64,000 bases of DNA from Undaria pinnatifida (taxonomy: Eukaryota > Sar > Phaeophyceae > Laminariales > Alariaceae): contig JABAKD010000029.1 in NCBI GenBank assembly GCA_012845835.1, positions 2,362,970-2,426,969 of the forward strand. The letters run 5' to 3'. A program made the position numbers and the translations under genes. Positions 21,795 through 32,117 of the stretch are shown here, piece after piece. The notes below the pieces were generated by a model that did not search any database, was not told where the DNA came from, and worked only from the letters and a program-made list of their open reading frames with translations. Positions within the stretch are counted from its first letter, which is position 1, and each line of letters starts with the position of its first letter.

Positions 21795-22055
21795 GTGGGA
21801 CTGATTCTACGATAGCCCCCCCCCCAAACCCGGCGATATTCTGTAACGAACGTTTCATGGCTGGTCGACACGAGGAAAGATGCTGTGAAAAAAACGTCCT
21901 CACACAATTTCATGTCTGCAAAGGTCTATCGAACGATGACGTCGGGGCGGCAAGGGGCACCACCGTATTTCAGTAGATACGGCCGGAAGCTGGTTTCAAA
22001 ACCGGCGATTTCGTTAGAGAAAGGCTGGGTGGGCTACCGTAGAACAACTCGTGGT
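21795..22055. repeat. Dispersed element family M, copy 1
   Basis: The order is: gactgattctacgatagc, poly-C, ttNtaacgaacgtttcatg, tcgacacgagga, tcgaacgatgac, gatacggccg, ggtttcaaaaccggcgattt. The same order is seen at 25,885-26,180, with partial copies at 23,588-23,705 and 24,620-24,735. Confidence 0.7.
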
Positions 22056-22210
22056 TTGCTCGGCGCAGCGTAGCTTCACCATTCCCGCCGAAACGTTAAA
22101 ACAGCGCGAAAGCCTATGACCGCGCAAAAGGGACAGGGGGGAAGTCACTCGCGCGAGTGACTCGGAGAGAGGCACCGCAAAAAAACAGGTCCCCCCGCTG
22201 AGTCACTTGA
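22056..22210. repeat. Short element family N, copy 1 (gtcactcgNgcgagtgac motif)
   Basis: Contains the hairpin-forming gtcactcgcgcgagtgac and the blocks cggcgcagcgtagct and ggcaccgcaaaa. Related copies lie at 23,780-23,960, 24,065-24,240 and 40,930-41,110. Confidence 0.55.
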
Positions 22211-22475
22211 AGTTTTTTTTTTGTTCTCATCGGATTGCCCTGCGTGTGTGTTTCAGTATTTGTCACACAAAAGCCTTTTTTGTGTGTGTGTGCGCAAGGA
22301 GTTTTTTGCAGCTAGCTCCCTCCTGGTGTTTGAGAGAAGTCTCACACACGCAAAAGAAAAAGAAAAAAAACATGGCGCACACAGCCTCCACCACCCATCA
22401 TAGAATCAGAATATTACTTAATTACGCCTTATCTCTCTGCTCATTACCCCCGACCATTACATATCAGTCACAGAG
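22211..22475. other. No gene recognised
   Basis: Poly-T, TG and A-rich runs only. Confidence 0.4.
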
Positions 22476-22958
22476 GTGAAAGGATGTCGAGCTCGAGGAT
22501 GGCCTTCATTTCTCCCGCGACATCTTCCTCCTCCGCCGGCCACCTCTCATCCCCACCCCGCGGCGGGGGCGGGGAACGCCGAGCACAGTGTCAACTTCTT
22601 CTTTTCCCCTCCTGGGAACACCGGCATCCTCAAATCCGACGACGAAAACGAGAACGACGCCCTTCCTGGAACTGCTGCTGACGATAATGCCGAGGCGTTT
22701 CCGGTCAGCCGGAGGTTTACCTTTACCGTCGTCGATCGAAGATGCCCCCCCCCCGGCCGCGCCCTACCCGAAATGAGTGTCATTTTTATTTTTACTTTAA
22801 CGACCCATCATGCGGTAGGGGTTTCTCGTCGGTTTTCGGCGTTATTGCTCACGGTCAGGTTCTGGGGTCAGGTCTATGAAGCTCTCCCTCAGGAAGAAGA
22901 GCGTCAGAGAAAAAAACAAGTGGTGAACCCTAATCTACAAGCATGCCGCAGTACTTAG
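22476..22958 (+). CDS. Unrecognised ORF, low support
   Basis: A 160-codon frame with proline-rich start, then a segment (SDDENENDALPGTAADDNAE) that reads like an acidic linker, then FPVSRRFTFTVVD. No family recognised and no clear splice sites. An antisense frame (22,547-22,783) overlaps, so openness may simply reflect composition. Confidence 0.2.
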   Translation: MKGCRARGWPSFLPRHLPPPPATSHPHPAAGAGNAEHSVNFFFSPPGNTGILKSDDENENDALPGTAADDNAEAFPVSRRFTFTVVDRRCPPPGRALPEMSVIFIFTLTTHHAVGVSRRFSALLLTVRFWGQVYEALPQEEERQRKKQVVNPNLQACRST

Positions 22959-23334
22959 CACGCGCGCGTCTTATGCTCATGCTCGCGCCCGCGTCTGTCT
23001 TGCGGACACCAGGTTTGTGTGGAAAATCTCGGTTGTTTTGTGTCCCTGTCTATGGCCGTCAACGATGTAAGCGACTACGGACTGCAAGCACGCAGCAGCA
23101 ACAGCAGCAGGCAAACGGATCAAATATTTGAAGACTTCTTCGGAAGTGCATACGGGGTGGGTTGGCTCTGGTGGCTGGAGGAGATAAGGTCAGGAGGGCA
23201 CGGATGCAACATACGAAGTACCCATTGTTCGCTGTTTTTGGTTGTTGGATTAATTGATTTTTGCTCTTTTTTGTCTTTTTCGTGCTCTGGTTTTCGGTTA
23301 TTTCATCATACCGCAGTAGTAGGGGTCTCCCAAC
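22959..23334. other. No gene recognised
   Basis: Contains a short CAG-like run at 23,088-23,112. Confidence 0.35.
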
Positions 23335-23530
23335 TCTTTCTTGCAAATCGACAGACCGAAAGCGCGAGAGCGCGAGTTGGCGAAAATTACGACGAATCGA
23401 CTAGCATAAAAAGCTAAAGAGTGAGAATATTGAACCCTATGCGCGACAAAAAAGAAGACACGTACCGGGGGGGGGGGAGGGGGGGAAGGACGACCCCAGC
23501 GTGTGACCACGGTTTTTGTCTTAAAGGTCC
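23335..23530 (+). mobile_element. SINE body fragment, copy C
   Basis: Shares gaaagcgcgagagcg(t/c)gagtt, gaaccctatgcgcga and tgtgaccacgg with the SINE at 7,711-8,015. The tRNA-like head is missing. Confidence 0.55.
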
Positions 23531-23587
23531 CTAAGGGTGAAAATAAAACCTCTCACATGTTGAGCCAGGAGGAAAAAGTGATGATTG

Positions 23588-23705
23588 GACTTAATCTACG
23601 ATGATGCCGCCCCCCCCCCCCCCCAATAAACAAGCGATTTTCTTTTTTTCTTTTTTCTTTAACGAACGTTCCATGGAACCGTGCTCGACACGAGGATGGT
23701 ACGAA
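23588..23705. repeat. Element family M, partial copy
   Basis: First half of the family only: gacttaatctacgatg, poly-C, taacgaacgttccatgg, ctcgacacgagga. Confidence 0.55.
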
Positions 23706-23779
23706 AACCAAATATATATATATATTCTTATAGGTAGAAGGGCATCCCCCCCGTTTTTTACTATTGATACCTGACCTGA

Positions 23780-23960
23780 GCTATCATGCTCGCACGAGTG
23801 ACTCCGTACCTCGCTGACGAAACGACTTCCTACGATATGCTTGGCGCAGCGTGGCTAACTATTACTGCGTTGTGGATTAACGTCCACTATATTAGGATAG
23901 CACCAAAGCTTGGCACCGCAAAAGAACGTGAGGAGCATGGGGTGGGGGGGGCTCACCCTC
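23780..23960. repeat. Element family N, copy 2
   Basis: Blocks cgcacgagtgactc, cgtacctcgctgacgaaacg, cttggcgcagcgtggctaac. Confidence 0.55.
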
Positions 23961-23964
23961 GCGA

Positions 23965-24043
23965 TTGACTCCGGGGCCACTGAAGAAAAAAAATCGCTTA
24001 AAAAGGGACAACCCCCCCCCCATCGTGGCATTGGTCATTTGTT
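23965..24043. repeat. Short module P, copy 1
   Basis: gactccggggccactg through cttaaaaagggac to atcgtggcattgg; repeated at 24,531-24,606. Confidence 0.6.
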
Positions 24044-24064
24044 AAGGTACTATTATTATTAATA

Positions 24065-24240
24065 GTGGGGTCTAAGCCAGTCGCACGAGTGACTCTGCTG
24101 CGCCTCACTGGCGAAACGGCTTTTTTACACGATATATATATATATATGTATATATGATTGGCGCAGCATGGCTAACTACTAATACGTTGCTGCGGATTCA
24201 TGTCGCGAAATTGAAAAAGAATAAAAAAAAAAGAGCTTGA
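24065..24240. repeat. Element family N, copy 3
   Basis: Blocks gtcgcacgagtgactc, cctcactggcgaaacgg, ttggcgcagcatggctaac, with an internal (TA)n run. Confidence 0.55.
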
Positions 24241-24254
24241 GACCGCCAAGGAAC

Positions 24255-24535
24255 ATTTTTTTTTTTTTTCACACACACATGCTCTACCTCCCAGCTTCTG
24301 GACAAGCCGTGGTCACAGGCTTCGTCCCTTCCCACCCCCCCGGTTCTTGCCTTCAATTTTTATCGCGCAATGAGTTTGAGCAATCCCACTGCTCGTCGAT
24401 TTTTCATCGATTGTTGTTGCTAACTCACGGCACGCTCTCGCGCTTTCCGCGAGTCAATTTGTGCACAAGAAAAAGTCCCCAGACAAATTTGTACGAGTAT
24501 GCACTCGGGGGGATTCGAACTCATGAAACTGTGAC
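24255..24535 (-). mobile_element. tRNA-derived SINE, copy D, chimeric head
   Basis: The body matches copies A and B. The B-box-like segment (gagttcgaatcc on the minus strand, 24,511-24,522) is retained. The A-box region is replaced by module P at 24,531. A T-run at 24,257-24,270 is the A-tail on the minus strand. Confidence 0.6.
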
Positions 24536-24735
24536 TCGGGGCCACTGCGAAAAAAGCCCCTTAAAAAGGGACGCAAACCGTCTATCGTGGCATTGGAGCT
24601 CACATATTTTGTTGTTTTTCCAATAAAGGACTATCGAACGATGACGTCGGGGTGGCCGGGGGGCTAGTTTCAAAGCCAGGAATTTCGGTAACGAAACCTT
24701 GGGGGCCTCGGGCTACCTTTAGAACGACTCATTAA
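24531..24735. repeat. Module P copy 2 joined to partial element M
   Basis: Module P (24,531-24,606) is followed by actatcgaacgatgacgtcg and the ggtttcaaa-like block (24,624-24,735). Confidence 0.55.
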
Positions 24736-25417
24736 ACAAAGAAGAAAACATTATAACTTGCCGCATACGTAGGCTACTACTCCGGAGTATTAAATAATGG
24801 GACTCATTGAACAAAGAAGAAAACATCATAACTTGCCGCATACGTATGCTACTATTAAATTATGGGATTGCTGGATTTCTTTTCATCGGGTTGCATTTTC
24901 GTTTTTTTTTGCTCTTGGAGTGAGGCATAGAGCTCCGCCACGTGATGCTCCTCAAGGAAAAAATTACGTTGAACCCCCGTCTCCTACCGTATCATGTGCG
25001 TAAAAACAAAAAATAGTTTTTGTGCATGCCCCCCCCCCCCCCCCCCCCAGCGATGAATAGAGGCACTGTTCAAATATAGTCACTGCCAGAAAAAAAAACA
25101 CACACACAGCCGTCACTCCTCGCGAGGCTGTTTTCCCGGCCTTGCGCGGCTTCGTTATGATCGGACACACACCAGAACTAATGAGGGTACAGATTGATGA
25201 GATAATATATATATATATAGTTTCCGCGCACAGACTGACTAAAATCACCCTGTTGACCCTGATAGCTACACTGTAGTTGTAAGGGGAGTCGCCGACCTAT
25301 ATCCTTAATGAGGACACACAACTCGTCATGCGCGCGATCGGAGTATCACACACAGCTTGCAAAGATGAGCTTCGACGAAATCTTCGATCTCACAGCTGGA
25401 GTGTATTTTCATTTTTT
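24736..25417. other. No gene; short duplication and poly-C tract
   Basis: A ~70-bp direct duplication (gaagaaaacat(t/c)ataacttgccgcatacg) lies at about 24,745 and 24,810. A run of about 19 C lies at 25,030-25,049 and a (TA)n run at 25,205-25,220. Confidence 0.45.
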
Positions 25418-25732
25418 CTAATATATATACCTGGTGCGTTGTTCTTTCGCTAAACAATCATCGCGCCAATTCATCACCTCACTCTTGCCTCTAAGGGCTG
25501 GTCCAGAAATCAATCCATCCGGAGGTGAGCCATCCAAATTTCGCGCGCACGCCTTTTCTTGCCGGAAGGCCAAATGACGTAAGACCGGGGTGACGCAGAG
25601 CCAAACCCCCGAAGAGCTTGCCACGGTGGGTGGGGAGGTGGAAGTGGGTGGGTGTGCCGATTTTCTAGGTTCTGCGAGACTTCTCCCCACAACCTGTAAA
25701 ACACGTGGCTTTTTGGAAGTATGCAAGTGCAA
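25418..25732 (-). CDS. Unrecognised ORF, low support
   Basis: A 104-codon frame reading like protein in its second half (GLISGPALRGKSEVMNWRDD). No domain recognised, no clear promoter or splice context, and it is bordered by element M on its upstream side. Confidence 0.2.
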   Translation of the reverse strand: MHLHTSKKPRVLQVVGRSLAEPRKSAHPPTSTSPPTVASSSGVWLCVTPVLRHLAFRQEKACARNLDGSPPDGLISGPALRGKSEVMNWRDDCLAKEQRTRYIY

Positions 25733-25884
25733 TCCGATTCTTAGCGATATCTCTCTCTAGAGTAGAGTTTTTCACAGTAGTAGGAGGATTTTTTTTATTT
25801 GTCACTTTTTGGGCCCAAGTTTTTTTGACCGCTTTCAAGAGCTCCCCTGCCTCGAGTAGTAGTAGTGTGGAATTATCGGATTTG

Positions 25885-26180
25885 AGTCTTAGACTGATTC
25901 TACGATAGCCCCCCCCCCCGAAAAAAAAACAAAAAACAGTGACTTCCTTTAACGAACGTTTCATGAATGCTCTCGACGACACGAGGAAGGACGCTCAATG
26001 AAAAAATAACACCATCACACATATTTTCTTGTTTGTTTTGCCAAGGACGGTCGAACGATGACTCCGGGAGAGCAAGGGCTACCGTATTCTCCGGAGATAC
26101 GGCCGCGGGAGCAGGTTTCAAAACCGGCGATTTCGTTGAAGGAAAGTTGGGGGAGGCTGCGCCATAGAACGACTCCTTTT
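25885..26180. repeat. Element family M, copy 2
   Basis: Same block order as 21,795-22,055, including the tail ggtttcaaaaccggcgattt. Confidence 0.7.
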
Positions 26181-26224
26181 AGAGTGATGCCTTTGCGAGT
26201 ATACTTGGTTTAGGACTAACGCAG

Positions 26225-26410
26225 TAGCGCATAGTGTTGTTGGTCGGGTTTCGCGAACGAACAGGCCTTCGAAGTCATGCTTCGGGGGTCCAGGAGCTCC
26301 CCGTCAGCTCCAGAAACGAAAGTAGCCAAAACGCGGTATACCTCTGTCGTAGCGCGCCTCTTTCGGGTGAGATATTGAGCTAGCTCCTCAAGATAGGAAC
26401 TCAGAAATTG
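26225..26410. repeat. Single arm related to the fold-back element
   Basis: Shares gccttcgaagtcat, ggtgagat and gagctNgctcct blocks with the right arm at 21,345-21,470. Confidence 0.45.
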
Positions 26411-26496
26411 CTCAGAATATAATCCCAGGATATGGTAGGGGGTGCGGGGGAGGTCACTTTTGAGAGAGCCTTTTTTTCTGCAAACCCCCCCGCCAC

Positions 26497-26860
26497 GCAT
26501 GTATCACAGCTGACGCAATTTACGCCTCCACCAGAAACACACAAAAAGTGAAATCGGGAGTCAGGCTACGATGTGCCAGGTCCATACTGGTGCATACGTC
26601 TCACTACTCGCGCGTGGAAAAACCGACTATACCGCTTGCCACCCAAGGAAGACTACCACGTATATGTTGCACGTAGTACCTATCACTACGCATACGCACG
26701 ACAGACGCAAGTCAATTAGAAAAAAGAAACAAATGAAAGAAAAGAAGATAAAGGAAAGAGAAGGCAAGAAAGCTGAAAACGGAAAAGGAAAGGAAAGAAA
26801 AGAAAAGACTAGAAAATCAAGAAAAGACAAGACAAGGTGTATTGCTCTTTGAACATTTTT
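26497..26860 (+). repeat. Dispersed repeat S, uninterrupted (empty-site) copy
   Basis: About 200 bp match the reverse complement of 51,536-51,740 (blocks tatcacagctgacgcaa, atgtgccaggtccatactgg, tatcactacgcat). It then runs directly into cagacgcaagtcaatt, the counterpart of 49,340-49,430. A purine-rich tail follows (26,720-26,840). Confidence 0.7.
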
Positions 26861-26889
26861 TTTTACTCCTCCTACGTATATATGGATGT

Positions 26890-27050
26890 TGCCAGGGGTT
26901 TCCCCGCGTATACTTTGCATTTCTCCAAATCTAGAATAAGATCGTACTCGTTGACTCTGCACGTTGGGTAGTGACGTAATGACTTACGAATCATCAATCA
27001 ACTACATACTACAACTAACTGCAGAGTCATACTTTCCAATACAGATTAGT
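26890..27050. repeat. Dispersed repeat T, copy 1
   Basis: Related to 30,335-30,470 through ttccccgc, tttctccNNatctagaa, actgcagagt and ttccaatac. Confidence 0.45.
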
Positions 27051-27224
27051 CCTGACCCGTCAAGGTCTCTGTAGCCATGAAATGCGATTTTTTGGTTTTG
27101 GCCGCGCCAAAGGGTAGGAATCGCTTTCGAGTTTTTCCTGAAGCGTCCGCCGACGGTTAGCTGAAAAGGTCCCGCTGCGCGAGTCCCTACTCGCGTTATA
27201 CTATATATAGGGGTCTTCTTGGCG

Positions 27225-27535
27225 TTGCCGGCTGTCCGTCAAGGGGCAAGGAGTGCCGTCAAACGGCATCTTACCACAACTGATTGCAACCTGGCAGTTT
27301 TCCTGACGGCTGTCTTTGACGGCTGTCCGCATTAGTTTTAGTGTGATGACTTTCTTGACGTTTGTTCTGGACGGCTGTCCTTGACGGCTGTCCTTGACGT
27401 CTGTCCGACTTGGTTCCAGTGTGATAATGTTCTTGACGGCTTTGCCATTGACGTCTGTCGTTGACGGTTTTAGTTGACGGTTGTTTTTGACGGATGCCCT
27501 TGACGGCTGTCCGTCACGGGGAAGAGTGCCGTCAA
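27225..27535. repeat. Array of TTGACGGCTGTCC-type motifs
   Basis: The 11-14 bp motif ttgacggctgtcc and variants (tgacgtctgtcc, ttgacggtt) occur at least ten times. Direct boundary repeats, gctgtccgtcaNggg followed by agtgccgtcaa, lie at about 27,230 and 27,508. Confidence 0.7.
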
Positions 27536-27910
27536 CCGAGTCGCGGCTGGCTTATGAAGACATCTCCTCCTCACCGGAAGCGCCGATAAATCCTTCAGCC
27601 TCACATATCCTTGCCTGCTGTATGTACTAGATATTATACCGTATTGCCGAACGTATTGTTGATGTTCCGATCACAACTAAAACGGTGTGAAACAAAGTGC
27701 CGCTCGTCTGCTCGTATGATAGGCTTTGGAATAGATCGAGGGGAGCGGGACGTGGCTCACTCCCTGTCTGTAGAAGAGGAGGTAAAACGAGAAGCACGGT
27801 CTTGGCGCAAAGTCAACGAAAAAAACGTTCATGTTTTCCCCAAAACCCGCACATCAACGCCATCATCATCTTTGTTTCCAGTCATTATTTCTTCTGATTT
27901 CTGCCCTCCG
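27536..27910. other. No gene recognised
   Basis: The plus frame 27,611-27,946 is open for 111 codons, but its last part runs into a LINE relic and no domain is visible. Confidence 0.3.
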
Positions 27911-27914
27911 ACAT

Positions 27915-28060
27915 TGCTGTTTGTGTTCTTTACATTAAGCAGATAATTCCACCCAATTCCGTCCAGCACCACCAGTGTCCGGGCCGATGCCTCCTGCTAG
28001 TAAAGAGAGTACGAGCTCTCTCGTCTGGGGTCACAAACAACGAGACAGAGATACACATTC
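27915..28060 (-). mobile_element. Divergent LINE 3' end
   Basis: Older relative of 1,064-1,550. Shared blocks are gtgttctttacattaa, gtccagcacNaccagtgtccg, ggtcacaaNNNacgaNacagag. Confidence 0.5.
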
Positions 28061-29180
28061 CAAACACGGCGCCACACGGTGATTTGGACATGCAATGTCA
28101 ACCGCAGTGAGCAAGAGGGCAACACAAATGCCCAGCTCCAACCTACAGTAGTGGTAGATCACTCACGCATTATTAGCCGGTACATGCGAAGAAGAAAAAC
28201 AACAAGCTGATAATGTCCAAGAAAGCTGTTCATTACGTGGCAGTAACTTTCTTATCGCGTGATTCTACAAAATTTCTTTTCTCTGTTACTGTATGTGCCT
28301 GCCCCCAACTTAAAACCGATTCGTCTTCCGTTTTGCCCTTTCTTTTTACTTCTTCACTACTATGTAGTATGTGTGTATCATCTTATTATTTATGCAACTG
28401 CTTCCCTATGCGCGTGTCTCGCATCAATCTACCCTCATATATTTTGGTGCGCTGATTGTTTGACGTCGTTCGTTGGGTATAAAGATCGACCGTTCGTTGT
28501 ACTGTGAAGACAAGCTAAACGGGAAGCGCAGGCAGGCATAGAAGGGAGCTATAGACTTTGTGCTTAGATACATTCCCTTTTGTTTCCTCCGTGGTTTTCT
28601 TCTTTGGGATATATATTGAGGGTGTCATGATCAACGTTGAAGCCCATCACTGCTGCACTTAGTCGGATGGCAAGCACATCGATCATAGTACGTAAATTAG
28701 GGGAGCACAAACAAAAATGTTACACACGACTTTTTTACTAAAGAGCCAGACTGGGCGGGTGGAGGTTACTAAAAACCAATAAATATATATATATAAAGTT
28801 GGAAGAAGAAACAGCCTTTTATTCTCGATTCGTGTGCAGAAATCATAACGCTCCGATTTTTTTTTTTCGTTTTGACCTTCCTAGGAGTGTGGCTCCGTTT
28901 TCTCTTTTTTGCGTGATCTCCTGCGTGCATGCCTGGACTATCGCGTTGCATGTCCTTGCCTCTCCTAAACCGCAGCCAAACTCCTTTTCCAAGCCAAACG
29001 ACGGGTGACTCTCTTAGAGGCACTCTCACCGCCCCTGAGGAAAACCAACACGGACGCGTGCTACGGCATAGGGGTTCCCCATTTTTTTCTGGCGCTCTCT
29101 CCTCAGTTGGGGAGCTATTTTTTCTTTTCGCGGTATTGCCCTGAAAGCCTAAGAAGATAAATAATCCAGGAGGACTCGGA
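28061..29180. other. No gene recognised; AT-rich with TATA runs
   Basis: (TA)n runs at 28,608 and 28,783. Open frames (28,213-28,455 plus; 28,769-29,218 minus) have no recognisable domain. Confidence 0.35.
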
Positions 29181-29185
29181 TTCGG

Positions 29186-29193
29186 TATAAAAA
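29186..29193 (+). promoter_or_regulatory. TATA box of the secreted-peptide candidate
   Basis: tataaaaa lies 59 bp before the first ATG (29,245). This leaves room for a transcription start near 29,215 and a 5' leader of about 30 nt. A second TATA-like run (atatatatat) is at 29,217-29,226. Confidence 0.45.
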
Positions 29194-29244
29194 GGGTTTC
29201 ACATGCATTTGAAGGCATATATATATGCCGTGCAGGAAAAGGGC

Positions 29245-30061
29245 ATGATGCGATTGCTTCATGGATTTGTAGCGCGTTTAATACTATTCTCAGTTCTATC
29301 CGTGGCTAGTGGGAGCAAGAAGAGCTTCTCTAGTACAAGTTAGTGACCAACAACGCGGAATCTGTGCCTTGTAGAGAGACCTGCAAGAAGGAGGCCTGTG
29401 TCTGATGTCAGGTCCCTATCTTAAACTACTCCATATATACCTCATTCAAAATCCGGCTTCGCTCGACGAAAAACCTCTGGCCTTCGTAGGCTGTTTTTTT
29501 TTTTTATCATCACGTTTATCTTCCAGCTCAACTCGTAAGAGGTGTCACCCTCAGCCACCTTCTTGGACAAACCCTGGTCAAAGTTTTCTTCTCTTCTCCT
29601 GCCGCCCCGGCGTGTGGAACACATAACATTAAGTGTAAAACTCAAGTGGGATTCAACATATCTATATTGGGCAGTTTCTCAGCTGACGCCCCGGCAAGCA
29701 GACATGCTGTGGCCAAAAAGTTGCAATAATACCCATGTTGCCATAGTTGTTGCCCTCCGATAATGTAGAGCAGGTGCCGTTCCGATATAAATACGATATC
29801 TCCATCGGCAAAGAAGTAGGAGTATCTCTCCTATGACCCTCTGCCAACCATTTCCCCATTTCACTTCCCCGCATATTCTCACTTTAGCTGGCGGTATAAT
29901 CTATCCTATTCCTCATCAATCTCCCATCCCCAGGTTTGTACAATGATGAGTATCGAGGCTCTGTCACTTGTGGTAAGTGTTGTAGAGGTGACATGGGAAC
30001 ATCTATGAAGATTACTTGTGATGATAAAGAGAGTAGACTTTGGAAAAGTGGCGCTTATTGA
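29245..30061 (+). CDS. Candidate small secreted cysteine-containing protein, two exons
   Basis: Exon 1 (29,245-29,338) starts with two ATGs and encodes a textbook signal peptide: a short basic start, a hydrophobic core (LILFSVLSV) and a small-residue cleavage region (ASG). A GT donor (gttagtg, 29,339) and an AG acceptor (ccccag, ending 29,933) bound a 595-nt intron. Exon 2 (29,934-30,061) rejoins in the same phase, giving about 73 residues before TGA at 30,059. The mature part is charged and has four cysteines, three of them clustered (TCGKCC), suggesting one or two disulfides. A perfect TATA box sits upstream. No family recognised. An internal gtaagt at 29,973 could be a second donor, in which case exon 2 is shorter and further exons follow. 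Confidence 0.5.
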
Positions 30062-30334
30062 CCAAAAGGTGAAAACTAAAGAAAAGAAGAAGACGTAGAA
30101 GGAGGAGAAGGAGGAGGACGGAGAGACAAGGAGTGGGGCTGACCGTCACCTGATCCTCATGGGACCACGCCCATGCTACGGACAGATACGGATTGTCGTA
30201 CTCGCCGACAATCCGCCGACAATCCGCCCTACCGTAATGTTCCTTGCAGTGTTCCCTCTATGTTTCCCCGACGCTTATGGTGGTAAGCTAGTTATAGCTC
30301 GAATATGCAATACACCGACGGAAAGTCACAAACC
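30062..30334. other. Unassigned stretch after the secreted-peptide candidate
   Basis: A purine-rich segment at 30,075-30,135. A short repeat of gacaatccgcc near 30,208-30,230. Confidence 0.35.
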
Positions 30335-30470
30335 GAGGTTCCCCGCATGTTGAATTTCTCCGCATCTAGAACAAGACAATTAGTCAGGGCAGTGAACACG
30401 CACCAACTAGATGCTAATGGACTGCAGAGTTCATATTCCAATACGCGCCGTTGACGATGAGCCAGTAGCT
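30335..30470. repeat. Dispersed repeat T, copy 2
   Basis: See 26,890-27,050 for shared blocks. Confidence 0.45.
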
Positions 30471-30499
30471 ATAGGACCCTAACTCTCAAAACAAATAAC

Positions 30500-30625
30500 G
30501 ACATATTCAGACCTGTGTATGAACAGCGGCATTATGGAAATAAATATGCCACCTAAATAATTAAAATGAACGTGGAACAACGTATTCAGACCCGTGTATA
30601 AACAGCGGCAATATGTATGCCTTAC
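30500..30625. repeat. 79-bp tandem pair
   Basis: attcagacc(t/c)gtgtat(g/a)aacagcggca occurs at about 30,505 and 30,584. Confidence 0.65.
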
Positions 30626-30678
30626 GGATATTGTGTAGTATACCTTTGACAGTGGCAGAGGGCTAGGTATAATCATGG

Positions 30679-31088
30679 TGTTTTTTTTAGACTAGCTATC
30701 TACATTTTGGAAAAATAAAACGTCAGAACGTATACCATGATATGTGCTGTATGGTTACTACGCCCCGTCAATGGAATACTAAAGAATAAGTAAGAAATCA
30801 AAGAAAACCGAATAGCAAATGTGGACGTATACGTGTGCCCAGCGTTATACTACAACATGCTAATGCAATGTGTGAGCATGTATGATGCACGTACTCGAAA
30901 AGAAAACTACGTAGAAGTCAAAAAAAGAACTCAACGAAGCTGAGTCCTGTACCCAAAATGTGCACCACGCGTTGTAGGAGCTAGGATGATACGTACTCGT
31001 GTAATTTTGGTGTGTACTCGTATAGTACTACGTGACGAGAAACGCGCAACGCCAAAACTAAGCCGAACAAACAATATGTTAATAAACA
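30679..31088 (-). repeat. LTR-like sequence, 3' side of copia element 2
   Basis: Starts TGTTT and ends AAACA (inverted ends). It is followed on the inner side by cttccccccc (31,089-31,098), a polypurine tract when read on the element strand. It is about 85-90 percent similar to 38,014-38,423; similarity continues about 40 bp past the tract in both places. Confidence 0.5.
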
Positions 31089-31101
31089 CTTCCCCCCCGC
31101 C

Positions 31102-31468
31102 AAAATAAAATAAAGAAAAGACAGTAACAACTACGTGATGAGTCAAGCAAACAAATCCATTTGATGCGCCAACCACTAAATTACAAAGCGATATTTCATG
31201 CTACGATTACATGCATGCATTCATGCGCTTGCAAAGTACTGTCGTTATTTTCTGCCCAAATCAAATTACCATAACCTTCAAACCTTCATGGCCCTTTCAA
31301 CCAGCGATGGTGTGAAACCGAAGGGTGACTACTGAAATAGTAAACTGATTTACACAAATGACAGATTCACAAACACACAAAATTATGTAACACTAGTCGT
31401 TGATGATGTCGTTGAAGTAGTTGTTGATCTTGTAAAAATATTATGCTGTATATAGATGACCTTGAAGA
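31102..31468. other. 3' untranslated part of copia element 2
   Basis: AT-rich, no domain. It lies between the RNase H end and the putative polypurine tract. Confidence 0.4.
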
Positions 31469-31469
31469 T

Positions 31470-32021
31470 GCTGACGTTAAAAGTTTTTGATCTTGAATAC
31501 CAGTTCATGTAGACGGTGTTCGTTAAAATGCTTCGTACCGATGTCCGCAAGCTGGTCCTTCGTCGGAATGTAGTGAGTCGAGATCTGCCCACCGTAACCA
31601 GCTCACGGATGTAAACAAATCGAAGAGTAATGTGCTTGGTGCGAGAACTGTACACGCGGTTTGCGATCGAATGCAGTGTTGTCGTGTTGTCGATTATTAG
31701 CGGCATTATTTGAACTATTTTCCAAATCCTAGCTCAGTCAGCATGTTCGAGCAGAACACTGCTTCCTTCATGGCCAGTGCCGATGCAACCAGCTCAGCCT
31801 CCATCGTGGGCATTGCCGTGAGAACATGAACTGCCGGCTTGTGAAAGCTTATCGGGGCCCTGGACAACATCATGTTGTAACACGACGTTGATTTGCCGTT
31901 GTTCGGGTTGTTGGCCCAGTTGGAGTTCGAGAAGGCTGTGAGTTTGAAGCCTCCTTTTTTGTAAACGATGATGAAGTCGATGTTTCCCCTGCTGAGTGGC
32001 GCGGAAGATGCTTAGCGGCAC
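31470..32021 (-). pseudogene. Copia element 2 RNase H
   Basis: Includes the segment around PTMEAELVASALAMKEAVF (near 31,750-31,810), the typical copia RNase H block with its catalytic Glu. The C-terminal block (IDNTTTLHSIANRVYSSRTK, near 31,630-31,700) retains the late Asp and the His-containing stretch. The first catalytic position reads FSNSNWANN, where copia enzymes have SD, so the Asp appears changed to Asn (a G-to-A change). A frameshift near 31,600 precedes the C-terminal end, which is at about 31,470. The enzyme would degrade the RNA strand of the RNA:DNA hybrid. Confidence 0.7.
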
Positions 32022-32117
32022 TCATGTGTACCTTCGCAGGTTCCGACATAGCATGAGTGAGTTAACTCGACAAGATGTCGTACCTTAAGGTTTGAGCGAG
32101 ATACATGATCGTGCCTG

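Noticed and set aside
26627..26962. 111-codon minus frame rich in Phe/Leu
   Set aside because: Antisense translation of the purine-rich tail of repeat S.
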